64,000 nt of DNA, from positions 21,060,001 through 21,124,000 of the forward strand of contig NW_026622997.1 in the NCBI RefSeq assembly GCF_023065955.2. Direction: 5' to 3'. This DNA comes from Ursus arctos (lineage: Eukaryota > Chordata > Mammalia > Carnivora > Ursidae). The notes under the pieces are model-generated. The model was given only the letters and a program-made list of their open reading frames with translations. It made no database searches and had not been told where the DNA came from. Below are positions 35,194 through 47,465 of this stretch, piece by piece (the first letter of the stretch is position 1; each line of letters begins with the position of its first letter). The position numbers were made by a program, and so were the translations under genes.

Positions 35194-35795
35194 AGAAAAA
35201 TGATTTTCATTACTATTTTTATACACAAAATCTTTCTCCGCCTGGAGGCATTCACAAAAATATTATCTTGGTCTGGGCCCTTTTTGTTACTCCCCTACTT
35301 TTGTGGAATATAGTTCCAAGGGCAATGAATATCCTTTAAAACCTGAGATCTTATTCTCCCTGTCAATTTACAAAACGACTTCACTCTACTCTCATTCACA
35401 CACACACAGAACTATTTGGCCTATATATTCTAAATCGAAAGTGAAATGAAAATAAGTTTGCCCTTAAAAGTTCACATCCTCACTCAAGGTTAATGGACAT
35501 CTTAAGCTACCAGAAAATCCCACAGCAATCCTGACATCATCTAGGTAGACAGAACAGTGTAAACAGTGGAGAATATAATAAAGATGCCTTTCCCAAAGAG
35601 TATTCAGAGAAAGATTATTACTGCAAGATCCACTAGGGGAAGGGGAGAATTCTATAATCAAAGGTGTTTTTGAACTCCTGCCTCTACTAGCTCCCCATTT
35701 AAATATTCACGAAGCAGGACAATGTGTCAAAGGATCTCAGAAGTCCTGCAGCAAAGAAACTGATTTAACTTAATTTTACTGCAGAATCATTCATC
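35194..35795. other. Unannotated DNA
   Basis: A (CA)5 stretch lies near 35398-35408. Nothing else was recognised. Confidence 0.45.
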
Positions 35796-35799
35796 CCTA

Positions 35800-36225
35800 T
35801 GTGACAACCACTAAAGGCTCGCTGGGGACAAAGCACCAGCTGACACCCTGCAAACTCCCCCCTACCCCCCACTCCTGGGTGGGACACATGTGACATTCCT
35901 CCAGGAAGCTCCCAACTGTCTTAATGTTAATTCCTTGCTAGAGGGAAAAACTACCTTAACTAGACAAAGGCAAGGTCTCCAGTACCCTGTGAGTCTTTAA
36001 CATATGAAAATCCTTTTGAAACCTCCCTTTTCCTTACCTCCCCCAGCTCCCAAGTATATAATCAGCCACCCCTCACAACCCCGGGGCAGCAGCTCTTTCT
36101 GCCCACGGGGGTGCTGTCCCGGAGCTTTCATAAAACCATCTTTTTGCACCAAAGACGTCTCAAGAACTCCTTCGTGGTCGTCACCCCACCAACCTCACCT
36201 ACATTCCAAAACTACATCAGTTAAC
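35800..36225 (+). mobile_element. ERV-type solo LTR
   Basis: 'cttacctcccccagctccc', 'agtatataatcagccacccc' (TATA-like), 'gagctttcataaaaccatc' (polyadenylation-like) and 'accaaagacgtctcaagaac' have the U3-R-U5 layout and wording of gamma-type endogenous retroviral LTRs seen in carnivores. No gag/pol/env sequence is adjacent. Ends are approximate, and I could not define a target duplication. Confidence 0.65.
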
Positions 36226-38215
36226 GTCAGCTCAAGGGAACACACTTCAAGGAAAGCTGAGCCAATCTCAAGTAACAATAACCAGCTAACACAGAAAACA
36301 CAGTCACGCTCTCCACTTTATGGAGGAGGAAAACCATACTGAGACCTACTTTCAAAGTGTCACAGGACTACAACAATGATACCAGCAAGCCTTTAGAACA
36401 ATCTTTCCAGAAAATTTTTCTAAATTTGAAAATAACTGCAACCAGCTGAGCTTTTTATCAGAGCTTTGGTCATTTCCACAGGGGTATTTACAAACTAAAC
36501 AATGGGAGTGGCCCTTCTGTGACTCCCTCGGTGGGAGGCACAAAGGAACAGGACATCTGCCAGTAACTGAGGAGAAACAAGGTGGGGAGGGAGAGGAAGG
36601 GAGAAGAATGCCCTGGGACAGCCAAGTGCAGGAAGGAGAAAAATTCTTAGTGTCTTCCTGTGTTCTAAACACTAGACCCCGTTCCAGTTAAAGCATGTGG
36701 GTTCCTAACTAGCCCCAATCTACGTAGAGCTCAAAACAACAACAACGACAACAAAACAAACAAAAAACAAAACCCAAAACCAGATTAGCCCTAAAAGGAG
36801 CATGGTGATCACAGGGAAGGGCTCATCCACGAGAGCCACCAGAAAAAGGTCTTCGATTCCAGACGTAGGAGAATCGGGTCAAGAGTTAAGCACTCCCGGA
36901 GAAGTCAAAACCGGACCATTCTCTAGAAGGACTCCAGAAGGGAGGACATCCAGTATTCCCACTCATGAAAGCAAACCACTTGGAAATTCCCAACCCCGAC
37001 TCAGGGGATTTGCCCAGAAAGGGCTCAATCCTTGAAGCTTTAAATGGCACGTGGATTTGCTGAATTTGGGGTTGACCCTGTTTTCCAAATGCCGGTGAAG
37101 GAGAAAAAGAGTGTGTGGAGAAGCCCACAATGCAATACGTCCCAGCAGTGCGAGAACGTGAACTCCAGTACACTGCACTGTGTAGCAGTGTGCCTGAATC
37201 TCAGAGACACGATGCTAAATATAAAACTGTTTAAAAAATACCTAAATATAAAACTGTTAAAAAAAAAAAAAGCCAAGGAATAATGACCACAGAAATCAGG
37301 AGAGTGAGATTATTTTTAAGGCAATGCTCCTTGTTCTGTCTGCTCTTCTTAAACACAGGTAATCTGTTTCTTCAGCTGCATGGAGGGTGGGCAGGGGTCC
37401 ATTTTTATTATTACTCGTCTTTAATTACACATGTTACACGTATGTTTTATATACTGATTATAAAACAATAACCAGTGATTCTCCTCAAGTCCTTAAAAAA
37501 ACCAAATTTAGAAAATAGACTGGATGAGTCAGGAGACTTCGATGAGGAGAAATTCCTCAACCACAGTCAAGAATGCCCCTGGAATTCAATAGTCTTTGCA
37601 ATTAAAACAGGAAATTCGTGACATCTTCCCTGTTCTGGAGACCTGGAGGCTGCCAGACGGGAGTCCCTGGTGGCTTTTTTTGGCGATTGGTAGTCTAAAG
37701 TTTTTCATGTTTGTAAAGAGACAATTACAGTCCTTCAAAGTGACCCTTCCTCACAATTGCAGAGTGACGGAGCACAAGTTTCAATGAACCACTCAGACAA
37801 ATGACAAGGGACAGAGAACAGGCAGCACGCCAAACCCTTCACAAGCTGCACTTGGAGAGTCATATGAAAGGCCTCTAGCCCTGTCCCAACTCCCCCCAAT
37901 TCTCCAATCACCATCTGACCAATGTCTGAGCTGGGGCTATGTTGGCAGTCTTCAATTCTGATCTCAGATGTCAATGCAGGCACAACTCCCAAAACTCTGT
38001 GCCTAAAATTCATCCAGCGTAGGAGCCTCAGCCTTAAGACCCAGAGTCTTGGTATAAACAAGTAGTGGGAGCCCCTGCAGGGGTAGCAACCAGTGCTCAC
38101 ACCCTAAGCTCTTGGGTTCAGCCACATCTCAATCCCCTAATATCTTCTGCACCAGGACTCAATAACGAATACGCGGAGGTACTCAAAAATCTTTTACTTT
38201 AAAATATGATTCCAT
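36226..38215. other. Unannotated DNA with 36-bp shared motif
   Basis: A (CAA)n/(CAAA)n stretch lies at about 36737-36780, and a short tandem 'aatataaaactgtt' pair at 37217-37260. The segment 38045-38080 recurs almost exactly at 41774-41809. I see no coding evidence; the 121-codon minus frame at 37735-38100 has no domain. Confidence 0.45.
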
Positions 38216-38409
38216 GGGGGCACCTGGGTGGCTCAGTTAGTAAAGCGTCTGCCTTTGGCTAGGTCACCATCCCAGGGTCCTGGAATCGAGCCCCATGTGG
38301 GGCTCCCTGCTTCTCTCTCTCCCTCTTCCATGCTCCCCTCCCCTGCCCCCCATTTGTGTTCTCTCTTGTGCTCTCTCTCTCAAATGGATAAAATCGTTAA
38401 AAATTAAAA
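38216..38409 (+). mobile_element. CanSINE
   Basis: Head 'gggggcacctgggtggctca', body 'atcccagggtcctggaatcg', a CT tract and a short A-rich tail. Imperfect target duplications AAAATATGATTCCA / AAATGTATGATTCTA flank it. Confidence 0.95.
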
Positions 38410-40855
38410 AAATGTATGATTCTACAGTTTTAAAATTATTTTTATTTAAAACTTTTGAAAAAAAAATCTCAGGATCATTGAATAAATGAAAGAGACCATC
38501 ATGAGCAGAGACTATATTTTTAATTACATATTTGAGATGCCGTTTATTAACATGTTTAGAAAAGTGACATACGCAGGTTCCTGCAAGACCCATACTCGAT
38601 TTGGAATGTTTTCCTGCCACTAATTACAATACCTGTTACAGCTGCTTACAACAGACATTTTTTGGATTTTCTGTACAACTTCTAGTCTTAGATGTGAAGT
38701 AAGTTATGCTATGGGCCCACGTGATGTTCTCAATGCTGTTAAAGTTCAGTGTATCAGTGTGCTTTATTCTCCTTTCGTCTGATTTAAAAGTTTAGGTTTC
38801 TCCTTGGATTCATCAATAAAAGTTCTTTTATAAATAAACTCTACAGACTTTTTTAGTCACTCAAGTAATGGGACTTGGCAGGTAAAATGAAAAGTCTATA
38901 AGCAATAAACAAAACTTCTACCAAGGGCAGACCCTCTTAAATAAAGTTTGTGTTTATGTTGGACTAAATATCTTTCTTTGCCCAGAGAAAAAAATTGTCT
39001 CTCTTACAAACACAAGAGAACCAGAGCAAAGAGTTATAGGAAGGACAGCATTCTGATCTGAGAAGAAGGGGGGGATCTGAAAGGGCAAGACAAGACAAAA
39101 AAGAAACTTATGAAAAGGCTGTTAAGAAGCTAAGTCTCCCACATGTGGATGGAAGTATACAGAGCATTATTATTATTATATTCCATGCACAATTTTTTCT
39201 CTTGTTGCTGGCTGTAGGTGGGTATGAAGTGAACACTTAGCTGGATCAGTAGTGATAGCAGCAAGTTCCTACAAAAACCTGGTTTCCCCCTGATTTCCCC
39301 CATGCCGTCTGATGTACAATATCTAAGAAGACAGAAGACGGGAAAATGTATTCTCTTCACACATGGTCTCCATATTAGAATCAAATTAAGTCCATCCCTC
39401 CCTCCAAACACACTTTCCAAAAGGAAAAAAACAAAAACAAAAAACCCCACCAAACCCACAAATGCTTCAAATCCATCCATCAAATAGCTGAGAGAAGGCT
39501 ATTCAAGGTGGGAGGGCCTGCACCCTGAGGCAAAGTGCACGCTGGGGGACAGAGAGGTGAACAAGCCGTCTTACTCGGGACACAGTCTGCAGTCAGAGCT
39601 GAGAGATGGGCTGATGAACTGATATGAGGTGTGGGGCTAAGAGAGCCATCAATGAGAAAACCGACATTTTACACCTGAGCAGAAGGAAGACTGGGGCTCT
39701 TTTGCAAAAATGCGGAGACTGCAGGAAGAGCAAGCTTGGGGGGGGGGGGGGGTCACGAGTCTGTTTTTCTACATGCTAACTTTGAGATGCCAACTGGACC
39801 CAACTTGGAGAAAGCAAGCGGGCAGTCCAGATACACAGGGGGTCAGAATAAAGACAATGGTTCAAGCTATGTGCCCGGATGAGATTATATTCTGTCTTGT
39901 GCAGAGCAGACCCATCTTCTAGACTGCGTGAAGTAAATAACCCATTTCTCCATTGCTTTGAAGACACGGTCTCTTGGGAGTTTCACAAGAGAAAGCAGAA
40001 TATTCCCTGTGCACTTGGGAGACAGCATAAACAACACATTCCTATGGGTAGGGGCAGGCACCGAAGTCGACGGTGTGTGCGTATGTGTGCGCTGCGTTTA
40101 AACAAAGGTGGTCACCTCGGTGCTTAATTAAGGAATATGTTTGATTAACTGCAGTCAATGAGAACAGGCCAGCCACCAGAATCATGGCAAACACTGTCAT
40201 CTCTTTGAAGGGTTCAAAACATGAGTAAAACACACTCAGATGTCATTTTGTTCTGCAAATTACTTACTAATGAAGAGGGTACCTGGCTCAGAGAGAGGAG
40301 GAGAGGCAAATCAGAAGGAAGACCCACTTAGTATACCAATAGTGCCATTTTTATGAAAGATGTCGGTATTTCTACCTTGCCCCAACCCAATTCTCATGAC
40401 AATCTGCTGTGCCCACATACCTACGGCATCCTGTGTAACCTGGTCGTCTTACTACGAAGATGTCAGAATCAAAGGTGTAATTGAAGCGGTCATTATGTCC
40501 AACTTCCTATTAATTCTGAAAAGAAATACATTCTTTATCTTTAGATAAAATAAAAGGTTGCCAAGAAATTCAGTTCTTGCAAAGTTCCATGAGTTCCAAT
40601 GTTTATCTATTTCCCGGTGCAGTTCTTGGACATGTGTAGATGGTTTTTTTGGTATTCAAAACAAAGTTTCACTAGCCGCCTCTTGGCTAGAAGCCATCAC
40701 CACACCAACACCATTTACACACTTGCTGGGAAAGCAGAGGACCAATGAGAAGACAAACTTTCTTTGATGCAAAAATTACTTCTAATTTAAGGTATAATAA
40801 TTGGGAGAAGGGTTAAGTAAACCAGAATGTATTCTGGTGGAGAACACCTTACAGT
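38410..40855. other. Repeat-poor interval
   Basis: 2.4 kb without a recognised transposon. It contains (ATT)n near 39164-39178 and a 15-G run at 39738-39752. 38500-38900 is AT-rich with AATAAA-like hexamers. No exon is supported. Confidence 0.45.
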
Positions 40856-40857
40856 CA

Positions 40858-41640
40858 GATCTGAAAGGGGGTGCCTTAAAATGTAATCGGAATCCAGCAA
40901 TCCCACTTCCAGGTAGGCACAAAGAACTGACAGCAGGGACTCAGATATTTGTACATCCATGTACATTACTGACAATAGCCAAAATGTGGAGGTAACCCAA
41001 ATGGCCATCGATAGACGAGTGGGTCGGCAGAATGTGGTCTATCCACGCAACAGAATATGATTCAGCTTTAACGAGAAAATTCTGACACGTGCTCCAACAT
41101 GGATGAACCTTGAAGACATTATGCTGGGTGAAATAAGCCAGATGCAAAAGGACAAATATTGTATGATTCCAAGTATATCAGGTAGAGTCATCAAATTCAT
41201 AGTGACAGGGGCGCCTGGGTGGGGCAGTCGGTTAAGTGTCCAACTCCTGGTTTTGGCTCAGGTCATGATCTCAGGGTCGTGAGATCAAGCCCGGCGTTGG
41301 GCTCCGTGCTCAGCGTGGAGTCTGCTTAAGACTCTCTCTCCTCTGCCCCTCCCCCTGCTCGCTCGCTCTCTCTCAAATAAATCAATAAATCTTTTATAAA
41401 AAAATCATAGAGACAGAAAGTAGAGGAGAAGCTAGAATAGAATACAGGGCTGAGGAGAGGGAGTGAAGGGAAGTTATTTAATGGGTACAGAGCTTCTGCT
41501 TGGGATGATGAAAATGTTCTGAGCATGGAAAACAGTGATGGTGCACGATGCTGTGAATGTAACACCATCGAACTGTACACTTAAAAATGGTTAAAATGCT
41601 CAATTTAATGTTACGTGTATTTCACCACAATAAACCATTT
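40858..41640 (+). mobile_element. Old LINE-1 3' end, plus strand, split by a SINE
   Basis: 'ccagcaatcccacttccagg', 'ttactgacaatagccaaaat', 'caacatggatgaaccttgaa', then after the SINE 'ttaatgggtacagagcttc', 'aactgtacacttaaaaatgg' and 'atttcaccacaataa'. This is the end of ORF2 plus 3' UTR of an old L1. Frames are broken. Confidence 0.88.
41208..41402 (+). mobile_element. CanSINE inserted in the L1
   Basis: Head 'ggggcgcctgggtggggcag', body 'ggtcatgatctcagggtcg', tail AAATAAATCAATAAATC. Duplicated L1 sequence AATTCATAGTGACAG / AAATCATAGAGACAG flanks it, so it inserted after the L1. Confidence 0.95.
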
Positions 41641-43022
41641 GATCAGAGTACAGACATATTCCTTGTTTCCACAATCGCTGGGCCCTGAGACAGAGTAAGG
41701 GAGCAAGATTTCTCCTCTCTCCGAGAGGGAACAGGATGCTGAGGACACAGGGGAGGCTGGCCCAGGCAAGAAAAGTCTTGGTATAAACATGCAGTGGGAG
41801 CCCCTGCAGCTCCACAGCCCTAGCCCCAAACACCCCAGAGGCAGACGCTGGCAAGCAGTGACAACATTTTGACTACGTGTAATCATCCGCCAGGTGATTC
41901 GTGAAAGACGGACTCAGGAGCCAGGCAGCTGAGAATCAGCCTCCCAGGGATAATGTGCAGAAATGCAGACAGTGAGGAAATGCATTGTATAAAAGCTTAA
42001 ACCGCCTGCAGAAGTTCAGGTCTGTACTTCCCAGGCTGGTTGAAGCCAAGGTCAGTGAGCTAATAAGCTGGCCAGCTCAGCTCAGCCCCAGCAGGCTTTG
42101 GACAGTCTGGTTTGATGCACCAAAGGGAAGACTCATGTATGTTATTTGCTTCTCTACGGCTCTTTGTGTGAACATATTCTTGGTATTTCTTATTCCCCAA
42201 AATGTTTGAAGTACTACAAAGCAGTCTCGGATGAAGTTCAAAGAAACATTTGCACGCCAGTCAGAGTCGATAACTGGAGGGGATCAGGACACTGATAGGA
42301 GGACTGAGGTGGGGGTAAGGGCAGGTCTGGGCCGCTAAAAACCTGGGGATTCAGTAAAAAGAGCAGCACCTAGCAAGACTAGTTTGCTCACCGCATCAGA
42401 GGACCCCACCAAAGGGGCACTTTAGGAAACAGAAGCCAGAAATTGGTTCTACTTCACTGACCAAAGTGGTACTTAGGGAGCAAGAGAAAAGGAAATTCAG
42501 AGTTCATTTTATTCTGCTATGTCTGTTATGCTACAGGTAGACTATGAAGCAGTGAAAAGCCTCACTAGAAATACCTTCTCTTTGCTGCTCTGTATCATGC
42601 TAAGACATCTTACTATCAGAACAGTACAAAGCAAGAAATGATTTTTCCCTGCTCGGAGCACGCTCATTGAGTGTTCAAGGGCAGCGGATTATGCCACCCA
42701 AAATATGCCCCTTTGGCATTAGGGTTACTCTGAGAAACAGCAGATGCAGGAGAAGCTCATAAACAGAGATGTTACCTCCTTTTAAGGGACATTTACATTT
42801 ATAAAGGAAATAACCACTGAGTATCCTCTCTATGCACCAGGAAGAGAAGGATGATTCTAAAATCACAAGAAACTCTTAATAGGGAGGGCAGGGACTTAAG
42901 TCTGCATAACAAACCGACTCCTGTTTATACCTATGCTTTTCCCGGTAACTTCCCATAACGGCCCAGCAGACACACACACATGTGCACATACTCACACTTG
43001 GACACACAGCACACACCCCTTT
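41641..43022. other. Unannotated DNA with the second 36-bp shared motif
   Basis: 41774-41809 is the partner of 38045-38080. No transposon family, exon or RNA gene is recognised in the rest. Confidence 0.45.
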
Positions 43023-43250
43023 CTTTTTTCTTTTTTTTAGATTTATTTATTTATGTGAGAGAGAGAGAGTAAGCACACATGCAAGTGGAGAGGGGGCATG
43101 GGGTAGAGGGAAAGAATCTCAAGCAGACTCCCCGCTGAGCGTGGAGCCTAACATTGGGACATGGGGGTCAATCCCATAACCCTGAGATCATGACCTGGGC
43201 TGAAATCAAGAGTCGGATGCTTAACCAACTGAGCCACCCAGGCACCACCC
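43023..43250 (-). mobile_element. CanSINE, minus strand
   Basis: 'tagatttatttatttatgtg', 'catgacctgggctgaaatc' and head 'gagccacccaggcaccac'. The tail is at the left. Confidence 0.95.
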
Positions 43251-43299
43251 CCTCCTCAAGCATTTATGGTGGTAGCTTAGGCTACCTCAAGGAGCTACT

Positions 43300-43430
43300 C
43301 ATTCTCCATCTGTATTTTCCATGGGTACATGTTAATGAACTCCCTGGTTTTTCTCTTGTTAACCTGTCTTTTATTACAGGGATCTCAGCCAAGAACACAA
43401 AAGAAGAGAGAGAAACTCACCAAGTTATGT
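43300..43430 (+). mobile_element. Old LTR fragment (3' part)
   Basis: 'ttctcttgttaacctgtc', 'ttttattacagggatctcag' and 'ccaagaacacaaaagaagag' match the recurring 3' end of an ancient mammalian LTR as I remember it. It mimics a splice acceptor plus short open frame, but it is a repeat. Confidence 0.45.
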
Positions 43431-44720
43431 ATTATCCTAAGATACCCATCTAAAAAGGTAGTATGTTAAAAATGACATTATCAGAAACACATCAAGAGAG
43501 GTCACATCAAACCCTAAACTTCAACTTCAGAATAATCTGGGTCACACTAATATTTCAAAGGTGAATTTAGAAAGACCAGATTACAATGGAAACGCTGAGG
43601 AAGAATTTAATGTAAAAATCACAGACACTATAAATAACATAAAAGCTAAACATGCTTGTGTGAGCATTCCAGAACAAGCTCATGGCACAAGCAGAACTCA
43701 AAAGAAAAGAATTTCTCCAACAAACAAAGCAGCCCTTCAAGAAAAAGGTACAAGACTCTTGTGATTAATTTTCTGAATCACTAACTGCTTTGCAAAGATT
43801 ACAATAAAGTACATTTTAGGCTAAAAACTGTATTCTGGCCGGCTGGTTTTACCTTTCTGAGCTCCTTCTCCAGCAGGAAGGAAGCCCTGTGTGTGTGAGT
43901 GTCAGCCAAGGCTCAAGTCAGCTCTCAGCTGAAGGACAGCTGACAAGCAGGGGGACTGTTAAACATGAGAATCACGAAAACTTCAAAGGAAAGGAACTCA
44001 AAATGGGGTTACTGTCTCCCTGTAATACTTAAAAAGATGATACCACTCGTGAAACCTATTCATCTTTGGCTCCATGGAGGATAAAATGAATTAACAGGGG
44101 GGCCAAACCTTGGACAGGTGCTACGGGAACTAGAAAGCTAGAGCAAAGTTATCCCTTCCCCGGAAAAAGTCACTTGATTTTGAAACGTTCATTAATATAC
44201 ATCAATCAAACCATTATGGAGTATGGACTTAGGAAGCTGGTGAATGAAGTGTCAGTTTAGCTGGAACTGTGACGTTCTTAAGAACTTACCGGGAGAACTC
44301 ACAAAGGCCTAATTCCTGTGCTTCCTAACAGAGGCACGAAACAATGAAGTGACAAATTCCTCAGGTGAGAGATCATTCTTTTATCCAACAAATTTGTGAA
44401 TTTCCATAGAGACCTTAATGCCTTTAATTTCCTGGAGACACCATACTTGGAAAGGAACGTATGGTGTCATCAGGAAAAACACTGCTCAGAAACTATCTTG
44501 CTTATCCTGAAGTTGTCTGACTTCAGAGTTCATACGGAAGCGTGACTGCCAAACTGGGTGGGCAGGATGGAAGGCAGACACGAGCCTGGATCTGCCAAAC
44601 TTTGCCATGACCTTCTCTAACGCAGAAGGACCAGAAGTTATGTAAATGTCCACAATACCCCAGAGGACTGGGAAAAATAAAGACACAGCAGTAATCCCAC
44701 CGTTCACATTGCCTTACAGG
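43431..44720. other. Unannotated DNA
   Basis: A 67-codon lysine/asparagine-rich plus frame (43561-43764) is followed by AATAAA at 43804-43809. There is no recognised protein family and the evidence is insufficient to call a gene. Confidence 0.4.
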
Positions 44721-44721
44721 C

Positions 44722-44921
44722 TTTTTTTTTTTTTTCAGATTTATTTATTTGAGGGGGGGAGGGACAGAGGAGAAGAGAGAAAGAATCTAAAGCAGACTCC
44801 GTCCTCCATCCAAAGTTTGAGCGTGGAGCCCGTCACATGGCTTGATCTCATGACCTTGAGATCACATCCTGAGCCAAAACCAAGAGTCAGACTCTTAAAC
44901 GACTGAGCCACCCAGCACCCC
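44722..44921 (-). mobile_element. CanSINE, minus strand
   Basis: A poly-T, 'cagatttatttatttgagg' and head 'gagccacccagcacccc'. Target duplications TGCCTTACAGG / TGCCTTAGAGG lie at 44710-44720 and 44922-44932. Confidence 0.95.
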
Positions 44922-45024
44922 TGCCTTAGAGGTTTAATAGGGTTTATTTTAATATGTTTCCAACTCGCTCTTTGGAGGGTTGGCTCACTTGATCACTGTG
45001 ATACTCAAGGCCTCCATGGGGCTG

Positions 45025-45140
45025 ATGCTCCCTTTTATACACCAGAGCTTAATCCAAGGGGCTAAGTAACTTGCCTAAACTTGGATAGAATCAGACCTAG
45101 AAACTAGTTCTCTGGAGTCTGAGTCCTATGTTTTCTCAAC
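45025..45140 (-). mobile_element. MIR SINE, antisense
   Basis: 'ggctaagtaacttgcctaa', 'tagaatcagacctagaaac' and 'ctggagtctgagtcc' follow antisense MIR order. Confidence 0.55.
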
Positions 45141-45804
45141 TAGCCAACATCTAAATTTATTTCCAATGAAGAGGGGGTCTTCCTAAAATACCAATGAAAC
45201 TGCATATATGCACAATACTCTTGCCATTCCTTCACAGGAAAACACTGCGTTCTTGAAGTTTTGTTTCTCGTGTCTGGTGTTACACATGTATTATTCCTAA
45301 AACCAGAAGGGCCAAACTATGGAGAGCCTACTATGTGACAAAGCACTAGTTCAGTGCCAATTGTTTTTTTTTGTTTGTTTGTTTTTGGGGTTTTTTTGGT
45401 TGGTGGTTGGCTGGTTGATTACTTCTGAGGCCAAGAGAGCTGGACTCCCATTTAGTTCCTGACTTATTTTGTTGACTTAAACTCTTTACTTTGCTTGGAG
45501 ATTCTGAGGAGACCTTCCCCTTCCAAAGGGCTATCAAGTACAACTAGTATTCATGAAACAGGATCTCTTGGGGCCTTAAGTGATGCGGCATAAAAGAATC
45601 TGATATTCTAATTGCACTGTTGAGAACCTACTGAACACCTACCATGTGTTCATGATGGAAATAACTCCATGTGACAAATATGCCCTTCTAAAAGCTCAAC
45701 ATCATGGGAAGATAAAATAAAAACAAGAACACAAAACACTGATTTCTTGAAGATTTGTTTTTATAATGGAAGCAGTGAAAGAGCAGACAATAGAAACTAT
45801 ACGT
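45141..45804. other. Unannotated DNA with T/G-rich tract
   Basis: A T/G-rich stretch spans 45361-45418. 45620-45720 weakly resembles antisense L2 ('gaacacctaccatgtgttc'). No gene seen. Confidence 0.4.
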
Positions 45805-45890
45805 GGGGGTGCCTGGCTGGCTCAGTCGGAAGAACACGCAGCTCTTGATCTTGGGGTCATGAGTTCAATACCCACATTGGGCACAGACAA
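45805..45890 (+). mobile_element. Short-type CanSINE
   Basis: Head 'gggggtgcctggctggctca', 'gctcttgatcttggggtcat' and 'gagttcaatacccacattgg'. The A-rich tail has been replaced by the long AAAG/AAGG microsatellite that follows. Confidence 0.9.
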
Positions 45891-45893
45891 GAA

Positions 45894-45969
<76 letters not shown>

Positions 45970-46041
45970 GGAAGGAAAGAAGGAAGGAAGGAAGGAAGGA
46001 AGGAAGGAAGGAAGGAAGGAAGGAAGGAAGGAAGGAAGGAA
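45891..46041. repeat. (GAAA)n-(GGAA)n polypurine microsatellite
   Basis: About 78 bp of AAAG units (45891-45968) followed by about 73 bp of AAGG units, giving some 150 bp of pure purine on the plus strand. It arises from the SINE tail. The 98-codon frame crossing it is an artefact of repeat composition. Confidence 0.98.
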
Positions 46042-46269
46042 CTACATGTGTTCATGAAATAGAAGTCCTAGAAACTAAAAAAAATTTTAAATGCTGTTTT
46101 TTCTGATAATAATTTAATACTCACTGGTTAAAAGAAAAAAACAAAAACAAAAACAGAAAAGTAGAAAGAAAAAAAAGTAAAGAGCTCCTATAATCCCATT
46201 ACCCAAGTATGAGATAACTGCTATTAACATTATGTTGAATCATCCTCATGGAGTTTTTTCTATGCTTCT

Positions 46270-46460
46270 CTTCCCCAGAATGCTTCTCAAAATGGGATCC
46301 CCTGACTAATATCATCAGTATCTGGTAACCTGTTAGAAAAGCAAATTCTCAGACCCCAACCCAGACCTACTGATTAAGAAATTCTATGGGTGGGACCTGC
46401 AATCTGTATTTTAACAAGCCTTCCAGATGATTCTCACATGTGCCAAAATTTGAGAACCAC
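46270..46460. mobile_element. MER5-type hAT-Charlie element
   Basis: 'gcttctcaaaatgggatccc', 'aaagcaaattctcagacccc', 'cagacctactgattaagaa', 'gatgattctcacatgtgcc' and 'tttgagaaccacta' follow the MER5 group. It is almost full length. Confidence 0.85.
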
Positions 46461-47325
46461 TAACATATTCTGTACACACACATACATATCTTCCCCTCTT
46501 CCAAAAATGGGGTCATGGTGTACATACTGTATAAAATTTTAAATTCACATTTGGCACCAAGCTTACATTTTGAAAATTACCTAAATATTGCATAAATACA
46601 GTATGCCTGAATACCTTCGGCATGGTGAAGAGTATCACAAAATGGTTCATATAACAAATGCAATTAAACGCCAGACTCAGCCGGACTAAACATTGATGGC
46701 TGAATAAGTAAGTCATTTAGCAATGTGGGGACCTAACAAAATCCGTATCTAGAAATCCCTGGGTGGTTACATAACGTTTTTAGATCTTCTTTGAAAAAAA
46801 CAGGGAACATCTGTCTTAGCTTCCCTATCCTGTCCATGAATCTATTTTGGGGGGTTACCTAGACATGTGCTTTTGCTATCCAACGTGCCGGCACCAGCAA
46901 AGGGCTGACCCACCAAGCTGCACATCCAGGACACTCACCCAAACCTCTTGCACGTGTCACCCCCACCCCACCACAGCAGACCACTTCTGCACAAATCTCA
47001 GATAAGCAATGAAAGCTCCATCCGGAAGCTTGCACACAGGCCAAGGGCCTTGACTCTGACAACCGAATGAGGGTCCAAGCAGGGAGGAAGTCCGTGAGGA
47101 CCCAAAGAGAAGAAAACTGGAGTGAGTAGCACCACCGACACCCCATGGAGAGGGTGCCTAACTTTGACAAATTATTTCTCCAGCTCTAGAATACATACCT
47201 TTTGAAAATCATTGCCAGCCCCAGGGAAACCACAACAGCATAAATCAGAGGAAAAAGTCAAGCTTTTTATTTACTCAAGGTTATCCAAAAAGCTTAACTG
47301 GGAAGAAAAAAAATCAATTCATGGT
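46461..47325. other. Unannotated DNA
   Basis: A 103-codon minus frame (46859-47170) has no domain. No repeat family was recognised. Confidence 0.45.
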
Positions 47326-47329
47326 AAAA

Positions 47330-47465
47330 TAACAATATCTCAAATATAGCACTGTTCCTTTATACAAGAGAAAAGCTTTATGACCTTGGGCACGCTGTTG
47401 AACCTTTCTGGGTCTTGGTTTCCTACTGTGAGTGACATGATTGGAGAAGATGGCTTTAAAAGCTG
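47330..47465 (+). mobile_element. MIR SINE fragment
   Basis: 'tatgaccttgggcacgctg', 'aacctttctgggtcttgg' and 'tttcctactgtgag' fit the MIR core. Confidence 0.55.

Noticed and set aside
43366..43453. Apparent splice acceptor (pyrimidine tract plus ACAG) followed by a short open frame
   Set aside because: The wording matches the 3' end of an old LTR repeat, and no matching donor or protein family was seen.
43561..43764. 67-codon frame followed by AATAAA
   Set aside because: No protein family was recognised. One AATAAA in AT-rich DNA is not evidence of a gene.
45766..46062. 98-codon plus-strand open frame
   Set aside because: It is produced by the SINE and the AAAG/AAGG microsatellite.
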